From: Oscillospiraceae bacterium
Lineage (GTDB): Bacteria > Bacillota > Clostridia > Oscillospirales > Acutalibacteraceae
Reading direction: 5' to 3'
Length of the DNA: 7,858 nt
Assembly (NCBI GenBank): GCA_015066165.1
Contig: SVOX01000074.1
Span: 1-7,858, forward strand
Made by a program: the position numbers and the translations under genes. Shown here one piece after another: positions 5,486 through 7,858 of this stretch. How positions within the stretch are numbered: the stretch's first letter is position 1; every line of letters starts with the position of its first letter. The notes beneath the pieces are model-generated. The model ran no database searches, had not been told where the DNA came from, and worked only from the letters and a program-made list of their open reading frames with translations.

Positions 5486-5788
5486 ATGAAAACGGTTTTA
5501 ATTGTGATGTGTTTTATATTTGCGGTTTTTGGAATTAGTGAGTTTTTACACGCCGTAAAATTATATTTTGCTTTTCCAAAACGCAAACTTTGGGCACATA
5601 TTGTTGTGAATTTACAAAACGATACAGCTGAAAAACAAATTAGTTTTGTTTGTGAGCAGTATTTGTGGCACGGTGCCGATTATGCCGATTTTATAGTTTT
5701 TAACGGCAATAACCTTTGCGAAGAAACTTATGAACGTGCAAATAATGTTGCGCAAAAGTACGGTTTTGAAGTAAGTAGAACAATTTGA
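5486..5788 (+). CDS. Small membrane-anchored protein of unknown function
   Basis: A 100-residue protein I do not recognise by name. Residues 3-20 form one hydrophobic helix, probably a membrane anchor or uncleaved signal. They are followed by a basic stretch (FPKRK) and a soluble part of about 65 residues. That part reads as strand (AHIVVNL), helix (EKQISFVCEQYLWH), strand (ADFIVFN), then helix (EETYERANNVAQKYG) and a final short strand. This beta-alpha-beta-alpha order recalls the first units of a Rossmann-like or GT-A fold but is too short for an enzyme; this is inference. Similar short proteins, an anchor plus such a unit, occur in clostridial genomes as hypothetical proteins. Start ATG 5486 is set by GGAGG. 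recD2 begins 22 bases after its stop, suggesting co-transcription. Codon use matches the neighbours. It is likely a real gene; the function is unknown. Confidence 0.8.
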   Translation: MKTVLIVMCFIFAVFGISEFLHAVKLYFAFPKRKLWAHIVVNLQNDTAEKQISFVCEQYLWHGADYADFIVFNGNNLCEETYERANNVAQKYGFEVSRTI

Positions 5789-5810
5789 TTTTTAAAGGAA
5801 GGGAGAAAAA

Positions 5811-7858
5811 ATGGAAAGTTTTATAGCAGATGTTTTAAAAATAACCTTTCGTAATGAATCAAATTATTATACTGTTGCAATTTTAAAGTCAGGTACCGAA
5901 GAATTTACAGCGGTTGGTACAATGCCCTTTTTGAACGAGGGCGACACCGCTGAGTTTAAGGGTGAATTTACAGTTCACGCTACTTACGGCGAACAGTTTA
6001 AAGTGGAAAGTTTTGAACGTAAAGCGCCTCAAAATAAAGCGGCAATTTTAAAATACTTATCTTCGGGTTGTATAAAAGGTGTGGGTCCTGCCACAGCCCA
6101 AAGAATTGTTGAAAAATTTGGGGAAGAGAGTTTGGAGATTATTCAAGATAACCCCACCGCATTGGCTACCGTTAAAGGTATTTCAATGTCTAAAGCGGTT
6201 AGTATAAGCGAAGAATACCACAAACAATACGGCATTCGTGATATAATGCTTTTACTTTCGAAATTTAATATATCGCCTGAAAAATGCGTTAATATTTATA
6301 AAAAATACGGTGCAAAATCAATTGAAGTAATTAAAGCAAATCCTTACGTTTTATGTGCTGAAGGTATTGATTTTAATTTTGAATTGGTAGAAGATATTGC
6401 GGTTGATTTTCAGTTTGATATGTCGAGTGAAGAACGTATTATGGCAGGTATTGAGTACGTTTTACGCAAAAATCTTTTTAACGGACACACCTGTTTGCCA
6501 AGAAAAAAATTTGTTCCTGTGGCTTGTAATTTGCTTTCTTGCAAAGAAAGTGTTGTTGAAATTTGTTGTGATAAACTGATTGATACCTTTATGCTTTGCA
6601 GTGAAGTGATAAAAGGTGAAGAATTTTTATCAATACCCGATTATTACAATGCCGAACAACACATAGCCGCACGGCTGTTTTCGGTAAAACGGTTTATAAA
6701 CAGTTCGGTTAAGGTGGACAACCTTGAAATTGAAAACGTTGAAAATCGGCTTGGAATAAAGTTTGAAGAATTGCAAAAAAGGGCAATTTTAGAAGCGTTT
6801 GAAAGCGGTATTTTAATTTTAACCGGCGGTCCGGGCACAGGAAAAACCACAACCCTTAATGCAATAATAAAACTTTTTGAAAACCGTAAACTTAATATTG
6901 AGTTGGCAGCCCCCACAGGCAGAGCGGCAAAAAGAATTACCGAACTTACGGGTAGAGAAGCCAAAACCATTCACCGTTTGTTAGAGGTTGAGTGGGGCGA
7001 CGGCGACCGTCAACAGTTTGCAAGAAACGAAAAAAATCCCCTTGATTGCGACGTTATAATTGTTGATGAAGCGTCAATGATAGATGCAATTTTATTTGAT
7101 AATTTGCTTAAAGCGTTACGCCTTTCTTGCAGAATTATTTTGGTTGGTGACTCTGACCAGTTGCCAAGCATTGGCGCGGGAAACGTTTTAAATGATATTT
7201 TAGAAGCCGACGTTTTTCCGTCGATTCGTCTTAAAAAAGTTTTTAGACAAGCCGACGAAAGTTTGATAATACATAATGCCCACGCAATAATAAATGGTGA
7301 AAGTGCAGATTTTTCAAAAAAAGACGGTGACTGTTTCTTTTTAACAAGGGGCGATAAATATTCCACCGTTCAAACAGTTTTAGACCTTGTATGTGAGCGG
7401 TTACCTGCGGCTTATGATTTGGACGCTGTAACAGATATTCAGGTTTTGTGCCCTTCAAGAATGCTTGATACGGGAACACTTAATTTAAACAATCTTTTGC
7501 AAGAAAAGTTAAATCCAAGAAAGAAAGGTCAACCGCAGTTGGCTTATAAAGGGGTTTATTTTAGAAAAGGCGACAAGGTTATGCAAATTAAAAACAATTA
7601 CGATTTGCAATTTTGGAAAGATAACGGCGAGTTTGGTACAGGTGTTTTTAACGGCGACGTTGGTTACATAACCGAAATTGATATTCGTGGCGGTATTGTG
7701 AAAGTAAGATATGACGACCGTGTTGCAACCTATTTTCCCGATGATTTAAACCAACTCGAATTGGCTTATGCTGTGACTGTTCATAAAAGTCAAGGCAGTG
7801 AATATACTTGCGTTGTGATACCGCTTTGTGAAGTACCTTCAAAACTTATGTACCGTAA
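5811..7858 (+). CDS. recD2: RecD2-type SF1B DNA helicase (3' end outside window)
   Basis: RecD2 is a 5'-3' DNA helicase that works outside RecBCD in DNA repair and replication-fork integrity. The window holds 682 codons without a stop. The order is an N-terminal small beta domain (about 1-70), then a helix-hairpin-helix region (about 79-135, with KGVGPA near 89-94). An alpha-helical linker follows, then the helicase core. Motifs visible are Walker A GGPGTGKTTT (339-348, K345), PTGRAAKR, Walker B DEAS (419-422), GDSDQLPSIG (446-455), a VFRQ box, and the AYAVTVHKSQGSEY motif (652-665). The last residues, KLMYR, fall just before the family's usual NLLYTAxTRAK motif, so roughly 60 residues are missing off the edge. 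ATG 5811 is supported by GGGAG at 5801-5805. It follows the small membrane protein by 22 bases. Identification is firm. Confidence 0.96.
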   Translation, partial: MESFIADVLKITFRNESNYYTVAILKSGTEEFTAVGTMPFLNEGDTAEFKGEFTVHATYGEQFKVESFERKAPQNKAAILKYLSSGCIKGVGPATAQRIVEKFGEESLEIIQDNPTALATVKGISMSKAVSISEEYHKQYGIRDIMLLLSKFNISPEKCVNIYKKYGAKSIEVIKANPYVLCAEGIDFNFELVEDIAVDFQFDMSSEERIMAGIEYVLRKNLFNGHTCLPRKKFVPVACNLLSCKESVVEICCDKLIDTFMLCSEVIKGEEFLSIPDYYNAEQHIAARLFSVKRFINSSVKVDNLEIENVENRLGIKFEELQKRAILEAFESGILILTGGPGTGKTTTLNAIIKLFENRKLNIELAAPTGRAAKRITELTGREAKTIHRLLEVEWGDGDRQQFARNEKNPLDCDVIIVDEASMIDAILFDNLLKALRLSCRIILVGDSDQLPSIGAGNVLNDILEADVFPSIRLKKVFRQADESLIIHNAHAIINGESADFSKKDGDCFFLTRGDKYSTVQTVLDLVCERLPAAYDLDAVTDIQVLCPSRMLDTGTLNLNNLLQEKLNPRKKGQPQLAYKGVYFRKGDKVMQIKNNYDLQFWKDNGEFGTGVFNGDVGYITEIDIRGGIVKVRYDDRVATYFPDDLNQLELAYAVTVHKSQGSEYTCVVIPLCEVPSKLMYR

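Noticed and set aside
6644..7366. Two minus-strand open frames of 108 and 118 codons
   Set aside because: Both are antisense to the recD2 helicase core, where the plus-strand frame contains intact Walker A and B motifs.

Overview
This 7.9 kb window looks like ordinary chromosome from a low-GC, Gram-positive anaerobe of the Clostridia, probably an endospore former. The basis is the strong AT bias, purine-rich GGAG-type ribosome binding sites, frequent TTG starts, a YtvI-type AI-2E family membrane protein, a CdaA/CdaR pair, a DUF3343/cysteine desulfurase pair and RecD2. Genus or family cannot be fixed from the sequence alone. I see no mobile element, phage gene, CRISPR array, rRNA or tRNA, and no stretch over 300 bases lacks a gene.

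Layout. Positions 1-510 (minus strand) hold the N-terminal 170 codons of homoserine dehydrogenase, with a near-consensus sigma-A promoter at 566-594. A 141-base divergent spacer follows. It carries two AT-rich dyads, one a perfect 9+9 bp palindrome, and leads into a plus-strand run. That run is a YtvI-like membrane protein (652-1716), a small DUF3343 protein (1755-1970) and a class V PLP enzyme of the cysteine desulfurase family (2020-3171). A stable hairpin separates the last two. Next is the cdaA-cdaR unit (3233-5406), with its own promoter at the end of the desulfurase gene and a GAAA-loop terminator at 5411-5436. The final unit is a 100-residue membrane-anchored protein of unknown function (5486-5788) and the helicase gene recD2 (5811 onward), cut by the window edge just before its last motif.

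Function. The window holds at least four transcription units. Homoserine dehydrogenase feeds Thr/Met synthesis. DUF3343 plus desulfurase suggests a sulfur or selenium transfer pair. CdaA makes c-di-AMP and CdaR is its extracytoplasmic partner; glmM, often the third member, is not next to them. RecD2 is a 5'-3' DNA helicase.

I found no clearly new system. The points most worth a second look are the palindromic operator-like element at 608-629, the hairpins around the DUF3343/desulfurase junction, and the unknown small protein with an unusually short predicted leader. Three of the six plus-strand genes appear to start at TTG. For two of them, the longest possible reading frame overstates the protein's N-terminus.
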